64,000 nt of DNA from Bacteroidota bacterium (lineage in GTDB: Bacteria; Bacteroidota; Bacteroidia; Cytophagales; Cyclobacteriaceae), in assembly GCA_018267275.1 (NCBI GenBank), contig JAFDYV010000003.1:62001-126000 (forward strand), in the 5' to 3' direction. Within the stretch, counting starts at the first letter, position 1. The number at the start of each line of letters is the position of its first letter. Both the position numbers and the translations under genes were made by a program. The notes beneath the pieces were generated by a model. It ran no database searches and was not told where the DNA came from. It saw only the letters and a list, made by a program, of their open reading frames with translations. This document shows positions 8,428-17,228 of the stretch, one piece after another.

Positions 8428-8778
8428 TTATTTATTTTTTTCTTGCTCGCTATTACCAAGATTGGATTTTCTTCTCCTCAAAAGAAAATGATTGTACGTT
8501 ACATCCGTGTAAGCAGTCACAAATTCCCAACCCTGCTTCACCATGTAGTTCAGCGCATCTACCATATTTTCAAAATCGATTGGCTTACCCTTGGCATCCT
8601 TTGGTCTTCCATCCACTTTATAACCAAAATCAAAGTAAATCACATCGGGTTTAGCCCAATCAAATCTTTTTCTGCCTAATATTTCACAGTAACTGATGCT
8701 ATCTGATTGTTGTGCAAACACAAAAACAGAAAGGAGCATAAACAAACAGAAACTCACGAGCTTTCGTAACAATCTCAT
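8428..8778 (-). CDS. Small secreted protein, DUF4177-like C-terminal region
   Basis: This 116-residue protein has a clear signal peptide (MRLLRKLVSFCLFMLLSVFVFA followed by QQ). The mature part contains ALNYMVKQGWEFVTAYTD and HFLLRRRK, a pattern seen in the small DUF4177 family (a GWE motif, then a beta-strand ending in Arg). The assignment is weak. It lies 7 nt downstream of the 8786-9535 gene and 5 nt upstream of the lipoprotein gene. The C terminus is hydrophilic and charged (SNLGNSEQEKNK). Function unknown. Confidence 0.72.
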   Translation of the reverse strand: MRLLRKLVSFCLFMLLSVFVFAQQSDSISYCEILGRKRFDWAKPDVIYFDFGYKVDGRPKDAKGKPIDFENMVDALNYMVKQGWEFVTAYTDVTYNHFLLRRRKSNLGNSEQEKNK

Positions 8779-8785
8779 CGCAACA

Positions 8786-9535
8786 TTACTGTTTAGAAAT
8801 CAATCTTTTTAGTTCGGCAATCTCTTTCTTGTTAGCATCATTCTCCTTCTTCATTTCAATCAAATGCAGCGTAAGCTCCTCTACTTTTTTTAACAATATC
8901 TCGCTCATGCCATTCAAGCTCATGCCCTCTTTGGCAATGTCAGCAGCACTAGGCACTTCGGGCAGATGGTGGTTTTCTTTGATGTATGCTTCTGTGTCTT
9001 CCAAGCTGCGCAGTTTGTAGTTCGCATCAAAAACATAATCCGGGAAAGAAAAGCCGTTGGTGAAGACTTTGATTTCATCATAAGCAGCGATTTTTCCTGC
9101 TACATAAAATTTATATTGCCCCTGAAAATTATTTGTGCCAATGGCTACATTGCCATTGCGCGTAATCAGCATTTTCGGCAGCCCCCAAGTCACGTTTTGA
9201 TTTGGTCCGGGCGAGGCGTTACTGATAAAAAACTCCATGTTGCCTCCATTGGCTAAAAACATAATTGCCGCAGCACCGCTACCAAACGATGCATCGTTGC
9301 TGTGCTTGGTATTGCCAAGCGTAGAAAGTGGGCCGTTTACAAGTGTTGGGCTTTTATATGCATTGAAAAGTAAACCATGCTGGCCGCCCCAAGGCGTGGA
9401 GGTGAGTTGAGAGAACGTACCCGCATCGGTGGTGTTGGTGGGCGTGCTGCTACCCGTCCAGTTTTGTGCCATCAAGCAAGTAACCGAAAATTGAAAAATG
9501 GTGATGCCAACAATGTAGCCAAGATATTTTTTCAT
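8786..9535 (-). CDS. Secreted tail-fibre-like protein with C-terminal coiled coil
   Basis: The 249-residue protein has a signal peptide (cleavage near CLMAQN), a middle region with GNVAIGTNNFQGQYKFYVAGKIAAYDE and a C-terminal part with HHLPEVPSAADIAKEGMSL followed by a heptad coiled coil (LLKKVEELTLHLIEMKKEND). This end is common in Bacteroidota secreted proteins and resembles the tail-fibre/endosialidase chaperone region, in which a trimeric fibre folds on a C-terminal helical domain. It is the first gene of a four-gene operon. The mature protein is probably trimeric and surface-exposed (inference). No T9SS domain is present. Confidence 0.8.
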   Translation of the reverse strand: MKKYLGYIVGITIFQFSVTCLMAQNWTGSSTPTNTTDAGTFSQLTSTPWGGQHGLLFNAYKSPTLVNGPLSTLGNTKHSNDASFGSGAAAIMFLANGGNMEFFISNASPGPNQNVTWGLPKMLITRNGNVAIGTNNFQGQYKFYVAGKIAAYDEIKVFTNGFSFPDYVFDANYKLRSLEDTEAYIKENHHLPEVPSAADIAKEGMSLNGMSEILLKKVEELTLHLIEMKKENDANKKEIAELKRLISKQ

Positions 9536-9563
9536 AGTGTTTGGGTTTTGACACTACGAACTT

Positions 9564-9590
9564 GAGGAATCTTCAACAAAAAAATTCCTC
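9564..9590. repeat. Inverted repeat in the operon leader
   Basis: GAGGAAT (9564-9570) and ATTCCTC (9584-9590) form a 7-bp stem with a 13-nt A-rich loop. It sits about 29 nt upstream of the start at 9535, in the 288-nt space before the four-gene operon. It could be an operator or leader hairpin. Nothing else clear was seen in that spacer beyond a weak -7-like box near 9688-9697 (minus strand). Confidence 0.4.
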
Positions 9591-9823
9591 TAGTTTTTCT
9601 TACAACCTACTACCCCCACAAATAGGGATTCACTTTGTTTTTACAGCTGAAACAATGTTTTCGTTTTGTTTTTCTTGCCTTTCTAAACAAAACTTACATC
9701 TCTTTCTGGTTTTAACGAAAACTTAATGTTGAACACGATTACGTTTGATAGTATTACTTGTCAATGCAGACCGATCGCAGCACACGAATTTCAAAACTGA
9801 TTTTCGCTTTGTTGACTATGAAT

Positions 9824-11548
9824 CTACTTCTTTAAAGTATTTGGGTTTATTTCATATCGCACTTGCCCACTTACCACGGTGGCCATCACTTGGGTTTTTA
9901 AGAGATCTGCATCGGGCACCGACATAATATCTTTATCGAAGATGGTAAAGTCTGCCAACTTACCAACTTCTATGCTACCCTTTATCTTTTCCTCAAAAGC
10001 ACCGTATGCTGCATCGAGTGTGTAGGAACGCAGGGCTTGCTCGCGTGTCATTTTCTCAGCAGGCTCGAAGCCGCCCTCGGGTTGGCCTTTTAGTGTTTGG
10101 CGTGTTACCGATGCAAAAAATGATGCCAGCGGGTTGATGGGCTCCACCGGGACATCTGTGCCATTGACAATTTTCGCCCCAGACTTCAACAATGACTGCC
10201 ACATATAAGCGCCTTCTTTGATTCTCTTTTCGCCTAGCCGATCAATAGCCCACGGCCGATCCGAAGATAAATGGTTTGCCTGCATGGCAGGTATTACGCC
10301 TAATTGTGCAAATCGAGGAATATCGGAAGGCGCCAAATGCTGGGCATGTTCAATTCGATAGCGCACATCTTTTGCCTTATCAGGATTTTCATTGAAAGCC
10401 GCCTCATAACGATTTAGAATTTCACGGTTGGCACGATCACCAATTGCATGAGAGCAAATCTGGAAACCATATTTCAAGCCTTCACGAGCGATTTTTGCAA
10501 CTGTATCCATCGACAATGTAGCCATACCGCTAAAGTCTGGCCGATCAGAATAAGGCTCCAACAACCAGGCACCTCGAGAGCCCAAAGCTCCATCGCAATT
10601 CAACTTAACCGACCGGATTGTCAAGTTCCCCAACGAATCAATTATTGGTCCGTTTCGGAAGTGTTCATAAACCAAAGGCGGATCAAAACCAGTGACCATC
10701 ACGTACAAGCCGATGTCAAGCTTATTTTGCTCTTTGAATTTCTTAAACAATGCTATGCTATTGCGGGCAGCGCCAGCATCGTGAAAACTGGTAATACCAT
10801 TGCGCAAACATGCCTTGATCGCCAATTCCAACGCCTGGGTGTCCGTCTCTTCAGTGTTCTCGGGAATATGCTGCGCAATCAACTGCTGTGCCCGCTCATT
10901 GAACAAGCCCGTGGGGTTACCCAACTCATCGCGAATAATTTCACCACCCTCTTCGGTGTTTCTGCGCAACGCTTCTACTGAAAGTTGGTTAACGCCTGCC
11001 ATTTGCATGGCCTTGGCGTTGGCAAAACCTGCATGACCGCTGGCGTGTTTTAAAAACACTGGGTTGTTAGGGGATACAGCGCTCAACTGCTGATGTGTCT
11101 GAAATCCTTTCACCATTTTTTTCGGCTTAACATCCCACCTGTCTTGGTGCCAACCGCGGCCTAGTATCCATTGGCCGGGTTGTGCTTTCGCGACTGCCTC
11201 GCGCACACGCTCCACCATTTCGTCATAACTTTTCACATCCATCAAATCAAGCTGCATTTCGTTATAGCCCAAGCCCATGATGTGACCGTGGCCTTCGATG
11301 AAGCCCGGTGTCATCGTTTTGCCTTTCAAATCAAAGACTTTTGTTTGCTCACCTTTGTAATCGGCTACACCTTGCAGCGTGCCGGCATACACAATCTTGT
11401 TACCGGCAACCGCCACTGCTTCTACGGTGGGCTGCGATGTACTCATCGTGTAAATTTTACCACCTTCGATAACTAAGTCAGCGGGAGTCTTTTTTTTGCC
11501 ACAACTCACAAGTGTGAACAATACGGATAGCAGAACAATGAATCTCAT
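9824..11548 (-). CDS. Amidohydrolase (YtcJ-like), lipoprotein
   Basis: The 574-residue protein is an amidohydrolase of the YtcJ/amidohydrolase-3 type. Metal-site motifs are EGHGHIMG (HxH, about residues 84-91), HDAGAA, CSHAIGDRA and RIEHAQHL, with the late GTDVPVEPINP holding the conserved Asp. A lipoprotein signal (LFTLVSC, then GKKK) predicts anchoring in the envelope, so it would act on a periplasmic or external amide, ester or related substrate. The substrate is unknown. The gene stands alone: downstream is the leader of the next operon, and upstream is a divergent beta-barrel gene. Confidence 0.9.
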   Translation of the reverse strand: MRFIVLLSVLFTLVSCGKKKTPADLVIEGGKIYTMSTSQPTVEAVAVAGNKIVYAGTLQGVADYKGEQTKVFDLKGKTMTPGFIEGHGHIMGLGYNEMQLDLMDVKSYDEMVERVREAVAKAQPGQWILGRGWHQDRWDVKPKKMVKGFQTHQQLSAVSPNNPVFLKHASGHAGFANAKAMQMAGVNQLSVEALRRNTEEGGEIIRDELGNPTGLFNERAQQLIAQHIPENTEETDTQALELAIKACLRNGITSFHDAGAARNSIALFKKFKEQNKLDIGLYVMVTGFDPPLVYEHFRNGPIIDSLGNLTIRSVKLNCDGALGSRGAWLLEPYSDRPDFSGMATLSMDTVAKIAREGLKYGFQICSHAIGDRANREILNRYEAAFNENPDKAKDVRYRIEHAQHLAPSDIPRFAQLGVIPAMQANHLSSDRPWAIDRLGEKRIKEGAYMWQSLLKSGAKIVNGTDVPVEPINPLASFFASVTRQTLKGQPEGGFEPAEKMTREQALRSYTLDAAYGAFEEKIKGSIEVGKLADFTIFDKDIMSVPDADLLKTQVMATVVSGQVRYEINPNTLKK

Positions 11549-11650
11549 GTGGTACGTTTTTAGTTTAATGTGTGATACGATTCTAAATCTAGTTGCATAA
11601 AACTTAAATCACAAATTCGAAATGCTTTACTTTGTTTCTTTCATTAGGTT

Positions 11651-12373
11651 ATGAAACGATTGATTTTAGTGTTGCCCCTGGTCATTGGATTCAGCGCACT
11701 GCATGCACAAGAGGTAGGACTATCCTTTTCTTACTTCATTCCAAAAAATGGAGATTTCTCTACCCCCATCAGCCCTTTTTCCATCCGTGGAATCGGGGTC
11801 AACCTAAATCGCTTCATTGCGTTGGAGACGGGCGCTTCATTATATCGCATGACTGGCCTCAACATCAAAGATCTTCCTTTCGAGTCAAGGAACTCATTAC
11901 TTGGTCCCAACTTTACGATTCTAATTCCAGCAGAACTAGTCTTTCAACTGAAAGGGCAGCGCGTGGAATTCGATATCAAAGGAGGAGGATTTTTCTTTTA
12001 TGGCTTCGGGCAAAACTTAAACTATGGCAACATTGATCGCGCCATCCGCGAAGTTGAAAAATGGGACGTGGCAAACGCTGCTCTCACATACGAAAACAAC
12101 CCGGGCTTTGGCTACCATTTCGGAGCAGAACTTACCATACCCGTTACCGGTCAAGTAAGTGTCTCCCTAGAAACTAACTATTTGTTGGGGGCTGCGAATT
12201 TCCCTTTGAAAGGAAGCTATACCGGAGGTTCACTCAACGGCACAACAGAGACAAAAGCTGTTGACTACAAAGATGCAAAAGTAGATTTTACAGGTTTGGA
12301 ATTTTCTATTGGACTGATGTTTAATACAGGAGGCGGTGGAGGCAGTAAACCAAAACCTAGAAGAAGGCGCTAG
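11651..12373 (+). CDS. Outer-membrane beta-barrel protein
   Basis: This 240-residue protein has a signal peptide (MKRLILVLPLVIGFSALHA, then QE). The body alternates hydrophobic and aromatic residues (GLSFSYF, IEFDIKGGGFFFYGFG, QVSVSLETNYLLGAANF), as in 8-stranded OM barrels. The end is unusual: FSIGLMFNTGGGGGSKPKPRRRR replaces the usual terminal aromatic strand residue with a Gly linker and a poly-basic tail. A -7-like box (TTACTTTG, 11627-11634) lies 16 nt before the ATG. The stop codon is 1 nt from the convergent pdeM stop. Function unknown. Confidence 0.78.
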   Translation: MKRLILVLPLVIGFSALHAQEVGLSFSYFIPKNGDFSTPISPFSIRGIGVNLNRFIALETGASLYRMTGLNIKDLPFESRNSLLGPNFTILIPAELVFQLKGQRVEFDIKGGGFFFYGFGQNLNYGNIDRAIREVEKWDVANAALTYENNPGFGYHFGAELTIPVTGQVSVSLETNYLLGAANFPLKGSYTGGSLNGTTETKAVDYKDAKVDFTGLEFSIGLMFNTGGGGGSKPKPRRRR

Positions 12374-12374
12374 G

Positions 12375-13016
12375 CTATTTGATCTGTAGTACTCGGTCGT
12401 GCTGTACAATGGCAAAAATGAAATCACCTTCCTTGGGCTTCACCGCAGCCAAGCCAGTAAAAGAACCAAATGCCGGTAACAGCCCTTTTCGCTTTCCAAA
12501 ATAAAAACAAGGCAACAGCAAAGACTGCCGGGCTTTTCCGCGCAAGCGCACACCCGGATGCACGTGCCCACTCAAGTTGTAATATTTAGCGGGCACCCGG
12601 GCCAATTCCTCATGCGTCAGCAAGAAATGCCCTAACGTAAGTTGTGCATGCAAGAGAAAACCATAGCGTTTGTATTGATGTTCGCTAAGGATGTCGTGAT
12701 TTCCCATCACCAGCTCGAACGAAACATCCTTAAAATGACTCGTCAATTGACCGATGACTTCCCACTCTTCATTGTAATGGCTATGGAAAAGATCGCCCAA
12801 AAAAATGACGCGGGTGGCTTTTGTCTGTCTCAATAGTTCAATTAATCCCTCGGTGTTTTTGTCATTGGCTTTTTGAGGAACCGCTATGCCGGCTTTTCTG
12901 AAGTGGTTCACTTTTCCAAAATGAACGTCAGCCAACAACAACGCTTGGTGCCGTGGCAAGAAAACAGCCTTCTGAGGAAGCAACTCAAGTTGTTCGCCCG
13001 CGATAGAAATGATCAT
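12375..13016 (-). CDS. pdeM: Ligase-associated DNA damage response endonuclease PdeM-like metallophosphoesterase
   Basis: The 213-residue protein shows the full set of calcineurin-type metal motifs: ADVHFGK, GDLFHSH, GNHD and GHVHPG. The N-terminal IISIAGEQLELLPQKAVF fits the PdeM family, whose members usually sit beside an Lhr-like helicase, an ATP-dependent DNA ligase and an exonuclease in a DNA-repair locus. None of these partners is in this window. The gene is convergent with the upstream barrel gene (1 nt apart) and divergent from the phosphate transporter. The family assignment is firm at the fold level and fairly good at subfamily level; repair activity is inferred from the family. Confidence 0.8.
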   Translation of the reverse strand: MIISIAGEQLELLPQKAVFLPRHQALLLADVHFGKVNHFRKAGIAVPQKANDKNTEGLIELLRQTKATRVIFLGDLFHSHYNEEWEVIGQLTSHFKDVSFELVMGNHDILSEHQYKRYGFLLHAQLTLGHFLLTHEELARVPAKYYNLSGHVHPGVRLRGKARQSLLLPCFYFGKRKGLLPAFGSFTGLAAVKPKEGDFIFAIVQHDRVLQIK

Positions 13017-13093
13017 TGGGTTCGTTACAAAAAGACCAAAAAAACCGCTTTTATTCCTATTTTACCACGAAAAAATGGTAACAAATCCATAAC

Positions 13094-13122
13094 ATTGAGT
13101 CGCGAAAGCAGCACTACCTTTG
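13094..13122 (+). promoter_or_regulatory. Promoter of the PiT gene
   Basis: TACCTTTG at 13115-13122 is an exact TAnnTTTG -7 element, with ATTG at 13094-13097 as a possible -33 box (17 nt spacer). It is 54 nt before the ATG at 13177 and lies at the position where an upstream-extended ORF would begin, which argues for the later start. Confidence 0.6.
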
Positions 13123-13176
13123 GCTGCAATTATTGCATTTGGTGTGAGGCGGACACCAAGATTTTTATTCGTTTTT

Positions 13177-14589
13177 ATGTTTGAATTAGAGACCTCCTAC
13201 ACCATTCTGCTGATTCTTTGTTTGGTGGCGGTTTGCGCATTTGAATTTGTTAACGGTTTTCACGACACGGCCAATGCCGTGGCCACAGTCATCTATACCA
13301 ACACACTTAAGCCTTGGGTCGCGGTTATCTGGTCCGGCACTTGGAATTTTCTGGGAGTAATGTTGGGCGGCATTGGTGTGGCGATGGGAATTGTAAACCT
13401 GTTACCGGTGGAAACCTTGGTAGACCAGAACATTGCCCACAGTTTAGCCATGATTTTGGCGCTGCTCTTTTCCGCCATCTTTTGGAATTTATTGACTTGG
13501 TATTTGGGCATCCCGTGCTCTAGCAGCCACACATTGATTGGTTCGATTTTAGGAGTAGGCCTCGCTTATTCTTTTCTTCCAGAAGCATCCGGTGCTGCTG
13601 TCAATTGGAGCAAAGCGGAAGAAATCGGAGTTTCATTGTTGGTGTCACCACTTTTCGGCTTCTCTGTTACTATTGTGTTGATGTTTTTTCTTCGGGCTTT
13701 CACCAAGAAAAGTGAAACAGGTGATCTTCTCTTCAAAGAACCGAAAAAAAATCAACCACCACCATGGTGGATCAGAAGTATTCTGTTCATTACCTGTACA
13801 CTCGTAAGTTTTTTCCACGGTAACAACGATGGCCAAAAAGGCGTGGGTCTGGCTATGCTTGTGTTGATTGGAATTGTGCCTTCGTTCTTTGCACTCAATA
13901 CAAATTTTGATGCCTCGCGCTTACCCTCATCCATCTCTTCAATAGAAAAAGTGCTTGCCGCAGTAGACAGCGCGGTGCTTTCCAAATCTCAGCAGGAAAA
14001 ACTCGCAGTATCAATTACCAAGAATGCACATTTGAAACATATGTTTGACAGCATTCAAACATTGAGCGATATACCACGCAAAGAAAAATTTGAAATCCGT
14101 AAAGACGTAATGCTCGTTAGCCGCAACGTTGCCAAGTTACTTGAAGACGAAGACCTTCGCCTAAGCGAAAATGACCGCAAGAAATTAACAGCAAGTATCG
14201 AAGACATAAAGCAACTTACCGACTATGCACCCACCTGGGTTTTGCTGATGATTTCTCTTTCCCTGGGTATCGGCACCATGATTGGGTGGAAAAGAATTGT
14301 GAAGACAATTGGCGAAAAAATAGGAAAAGAACATCTTACCTATGCGCAAGGCGCCAGTTCAGAACTGGTGGCGGCCAGCACCATTGGGGTGTCATCTTAT
14401 TTGGGTCTGCCGGTAAGCACCACCCATGTATTATCTTCTGGCATTGCAGGAAGCATGGTTGCCAGCAAAGGCATCAAAAACTTACAGCCAGATACAGTAC
14501 GAAATATTCTAATTGCTTGGCTGCTGACGCTTCCTGTGGTAATGATTGTATCGGGTGGCTTATTTTTGCTATTCCGCTATATTTTCTAA
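13177..14589 (+). CDS. Inorganic phosphate transporter, PiT family
   Basis: The 470-residue integral membrane protein has both PiT signature repeats: NGFHDTANAVATVIYTNTL near the N terminus and HGNNDGQKGVGLAM in the middle. Each half carries several hydrophobic helices, and a long hydrophilic cytoplasmic region separates them (around residues 215-370, including SKSQQEKLAVSITKNAHLKH). The C-terminal half repeats the motif SSYLGLPVSTTHVLSSGIAGSM, mirroring CSSSHTLIGSILG of the first half. PiT proteins import phosphate driven by cations. No PhoU-like (DUF47) gene, the usual partner, is adjacent. The ATG at 13177 is chosen because the promoter overlaps the longer frame. Confidence 0.93.
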   Translation: MFELETSYTILLILCLVAVCAFEFVNGFHDTANAVATVIYTNTLKPWVAVIWSGTWNFLGVMLGGIGVAMGIVNLLPVETLVDQNIAHSLAMILALLFSAIFWNLLTWYLGIPCSSSHTLIGSILGVGLAYSFLPEASGAAVNWSKAEEIGVSLLVSPLFGFSVTIVLMFFLRAFTKKSETGDLLFKEPKKNQPPPWWIRSILFITCTLVSFFHGNNDGQKGVGLAMLVLIGIVPSFFALNTNFDASRLPSSISSIEKVLAAVDSAVLSKSQQEKLAVSITKNAHLKHMFDSIQTLSDIPRKEKFEIRKDVMLVSRNVAKLLEDEDLRLSENDRKKLTASIEDIKQLTDYAPTWVLLMISLSLGIGTMIGWKRIVKTIGEKIGKEHLTYAQGASSELVAASTIGVSSYLGLPVSTTHVLSSGIAGSMVASKGIKNLQPDTVRNILIAWLLTLPVVMIVSGGLFLLFRYIF

Positions 14590-14603
14590 TCAGCAGTTAA
14601 ACG

Positions 14604-16256
14604 TCAAAGTTGCATCAACTCTTTAGCGTTCTCTACGGCCTTGGCGGATGGCTTGGCTCCTGAAATCATTTTAGCGATTTCCTCAATACGTTCTTTTTGT
14701 GTTAGTTGTTTGATGTGACTGATTGTTTTTGCCGATGAGTTATCCTTGTACACAAAAAAGTGCGCTTCTCCTTTGGCTGCAATTTGTGGCAAATGTGTAA
14801 TGGCTATCAACTGATGTTTTTCCGCCATTTGGGTCATCATCCTGCCCAGTTGCAAGGCAATTTCACCAGAAACCCCCGTATCAATCTCATCTAAAATTAA
14901 GGTAGGCAATGAAGTCTTGTCAGCCAAAATATACTGAATAGCAAACATGAAACGAGAGAACTCACCGCCCGATGCCACCTGCGCCAACGGCTTTGGCCCG
15001 ATGCCCTTGTTTGCACTAAATAACAGTTCAATGCTATCTACACCGGTATTTGTGGCTTCCATCAAGTGATGATCAATCTTCACTGTTGCATCGGGCATAC
15101 CTAACTCTTTGAGCAACCCCGCCATTTGCTTTGATAGTGGCGTAAATGTTTTCTGCCGCGCTGCCGAGAGTTTGGCTCCACACTCATCCACCTGTTTTTT
15201 GAGCTTCGTCACTGCCGCCTGTGATTGCGCCAATTCGCCTTCGAGGTTAGATGATTTGCGATAGCGTTGTTCCAGTTGCTGTTGTAACTCCAACAATTGC
15301 GCCACCGTGGCAACGCGGTGTTTCTTCAACAGCTGGTAAATAGTGCTAAGTCGATCACGCGTTTCTTGGGCGCGCTCCGGGTCAAATTCAATTCGTTCCT
15401 CCTCTTTTTGAATTTCATTGGCAATATCTTCCAACTCAATGCGGGTGCTCTCAAAACGTTCCAACAGCTTTTCATAAACCGGTGAAAATGTTGCAATCGC
15501 GTTGAGTTGCGCACGTACCGAACCCAACGCAGAACGGACAGACACCTCAGCGTTTTCCAAAATAACATACGCGTTCGCCAAATTCAACTTGATCTCTTCG
15601 GCATGATCTTGCACTTGCTGCTCAGCCTCCAGCGCTTGCATCTCCCCTTCTTGCAAGTCGGCTTTTGTCAGCTCCTCCCATTGAAACTTGATAAAATCAT
15701 GTTCTTGCCGTAAAGCTTCCGCTTCGCTGGTCAATGCTTCCAAACTGGCTTTTGCCGCGAGATAATCGCGCCAAACTTCTGTATAGGCGTCCAATAATTT
15801 TTCATTGCCGGCAAAAGAATCAATCAACGACAGTTGAAATCCCTTGTTGGCCAAATCGAGTGTTTCGTGTTGAGAATGAATGTGCAACAGGCGATCGCCA
15901 ATGGTCCGCATTACATCGAGTGTAACAGGCGTATCGTTAATAAAGGCCCTGCTTTTGCCAGTCGGGCTGATCTCCCTGCGAATCACTGTTTGATCTTCAT
16001 AGTCGAGATCTAATTTCTCAAAAAGCGATTTCATTCTATATTCAGAAACATCAAACACGCCCTCGACTGAGCACTTTTCGTTCTCATCCCAAAGCGCTTT
16101 TGCATCTGCGCGGTTGCCAAGCAATAACCCTATTGCCCCTAGCATAATGGATTTTCCGGCTCCCGTCTCGCCCGTTACCACATTTAGTTGGCGCGAAGGG
16201 GCAATCTCTAACTCCCGGATGAGCGCATAATTCCTGATGGTAAGATTCAACAGCAT
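14604..16256 (-). CDS. recN: DNA repair protein RecN
   Basis: The 550-residue SMC-like ATPase has Walker A GETGAGKS (29-36), a long helical coiled-coil middle (about 150-370, rich in Glu/Gln/Leu), the ABC signature VASGGEFSRFMFAIQY and Walker B TLILDEIDTGVSG, then THLPQIAAKG. RecN acts in double-strand break repair. It is the last gene of the conserved bamD-rpoZ-coaBC-porD-recN run, but 63 nt separate it from porD. A minus-strand TATTTTTA at 16264-16271 lies 7 nt before the ATG, so it may also have its own promoter. The length is normal. Confidence 0.96.
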   Translation of the reverse strand: MLLNLTIRNYALIRELEIAPSRQLNVVTGETGAGKSIMLGAIGLLLGNRADAKALWDENEKCSVEGVFDVSEYRMKSLFEKLDLDYEDQTVIRREISPTGKSRAFINDTPVTLDVMRTIGDRLLHIHSQHETLDLANKGFQLSLIDSFAGNEKLLDAYTEVWRDYLAAKASLEALTSEAEALRQEHDFIKFQWEELTKADLQEGEMQALEAEQQVQDHAEEIKLNLANAYVILENAEVSVRSALGSVRAQLNAIATFSPVYEKLLERFESTRIELEDIANEIQKEEERIEFDPERAQETRDRLSTIYQLLKKHRVATVAQLLELQQQLEQRYRKSSNLEGELAQSQAAVTKLKKQVDECGAKLSAARQKTFTPLSKQMAGLLKELGMPDATVKIDHHLMEATNTGVDSIELLFSANKGIGPKPLAQVASGGEFSRFMFAIQYILADKTSLPTLILDEIDTGVSGEIALQLGRMMTQMAEKHQLIAITHLPQIAAKGEAHFFVYKDNSSAKTISHIKQLTQKERIEEIAKMISGAKPSAKAVENAKELMQL

Positions 16257-16319
16257 CTACGAGTAAAAATACTACTTGTGGGCAGATTTTTGAAGCCACT
16301 AAATAAATTACAGTGACTG

Positions 16320-17228
16320 CTACTTGGGCAGAATGGTCTGGTAAATGTCTCGCTTGGGGTCTACTTGCGATAAAATATCAAATGCTTCGCGCCTAAGGTT
16401 AAGGTTGCTACCTTCAGAGAAAATCTTTGCTAGTTCGGCCGACTTGGTATCGAAAAAAGAAATCACAAAAATAGAAGTCGGGTAAATAGTCCACACCTTC
16501 TTCACATTCTTTATTACCTCAAGTATTTTCTCCCGGCTTTGATCAGGATTCTTATCAAAAGTATCTAACGCCAACCGGTGGTAGGCGTAGTTGTTCTTCC
16601 GCAAGTCAACCATTTGCGGGTTGTTGAGATTTTCCAACAGGGCATTACGGCTGCGTGTGCTGCCCAGTGGTTGCCAGCCGGGCCTGCCCGAAGACTGTGC
16701 GTTGTTCACCACTATCAATGCTTTTTGAATGAACTGTGTTCCACCCAACTCGCTGAACGAATCATAATCCATTGCCAAGATCACATAGGCATAAAAAGCC
16801 AACATCGAGGTAAGGTTACTGATAAATGTATTGTCGTTATATTCCATTGGCTGCGACTCGAAATATTCAAACTCCCAGTCGCGGTCGGCAAAGTTGAACA
16901 GTACGCTTTGGTAATTTGAGTTGTAAACCGGCCTTGCAATGGTAATTTGAGCATTGGCTTTGAACTGACCAATAGCCGGCATCTGTGTAATGTTTAAGAA
17001 AATTCCGCACTCAATGCGTTCGTGGTTTTTGTAAGAATCATTTGTCCACTTGCGGGTGTTCAAAAAGGTGCTGATGGCGCGCTCTAAATCCTTGAAAACG
17101 GAGCGATCTGACGTTTGGATCTGGCCCGATTCGATGGTGACTTTGCAATTCAACTCTTGCCCGTTGCCCGAAAACGGCAACAGCAAACAGAGAAAGCCGA
17201 AAAGCAAAATAGTGTTGATCTTAATCAT
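16320..17228 (-). CDS. porD: Type IX secretion system protein PorD (DUF4835)
   Basis: The 302-residue protein starts with a signal peptide (cleavage near NGQELNC) and has the DUF4835 pattern: LNCKVTIESGQIQTSD, YNSNYQSVLFNFADRDWEFEY, NNTFISNLTSMLAFYAYVILAMDYDSFSELGGT (written here in parts as NLTSMLAFYAYVILAMDYDS) and AQSSGRPGWQPLGS. DUF4835 proteins are annotated as PorD, needed for T9SS function in Porphyromonas. The start overlaps the coaBC stop by 8 nt, indicating translational coupling. Three T9SS cargos in this window fit the presence of the system. Its molecular role is poorly known. Confidence 0.88.
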   Translation of the reverse strand: MIKINTILLFGFLCLLLPFSGNGQELNCKVTIESGQIQTSDRSVFKDLERAISTFLNTRKWTNDSYKNHERIECGIFLNITQMPAIGQFKANAQITIARPVYNSNYQSVLFNFADRDWEFEYFESQPMEYNDNTFISNLTSMLAFYAYVILAMDYDSFSELGGTQFIQKALIVVNNAQSSGRPGWQPLGSTRSRNALLENLNNPQMVDLRKNNYAYHRLALDTFDKNPDQSREKILEVIKNVKKVWTIYPTSIFVISFFDTKSAELAKIFSEGSNLNLRREAFDILSQVDPKRDIYQTILPK

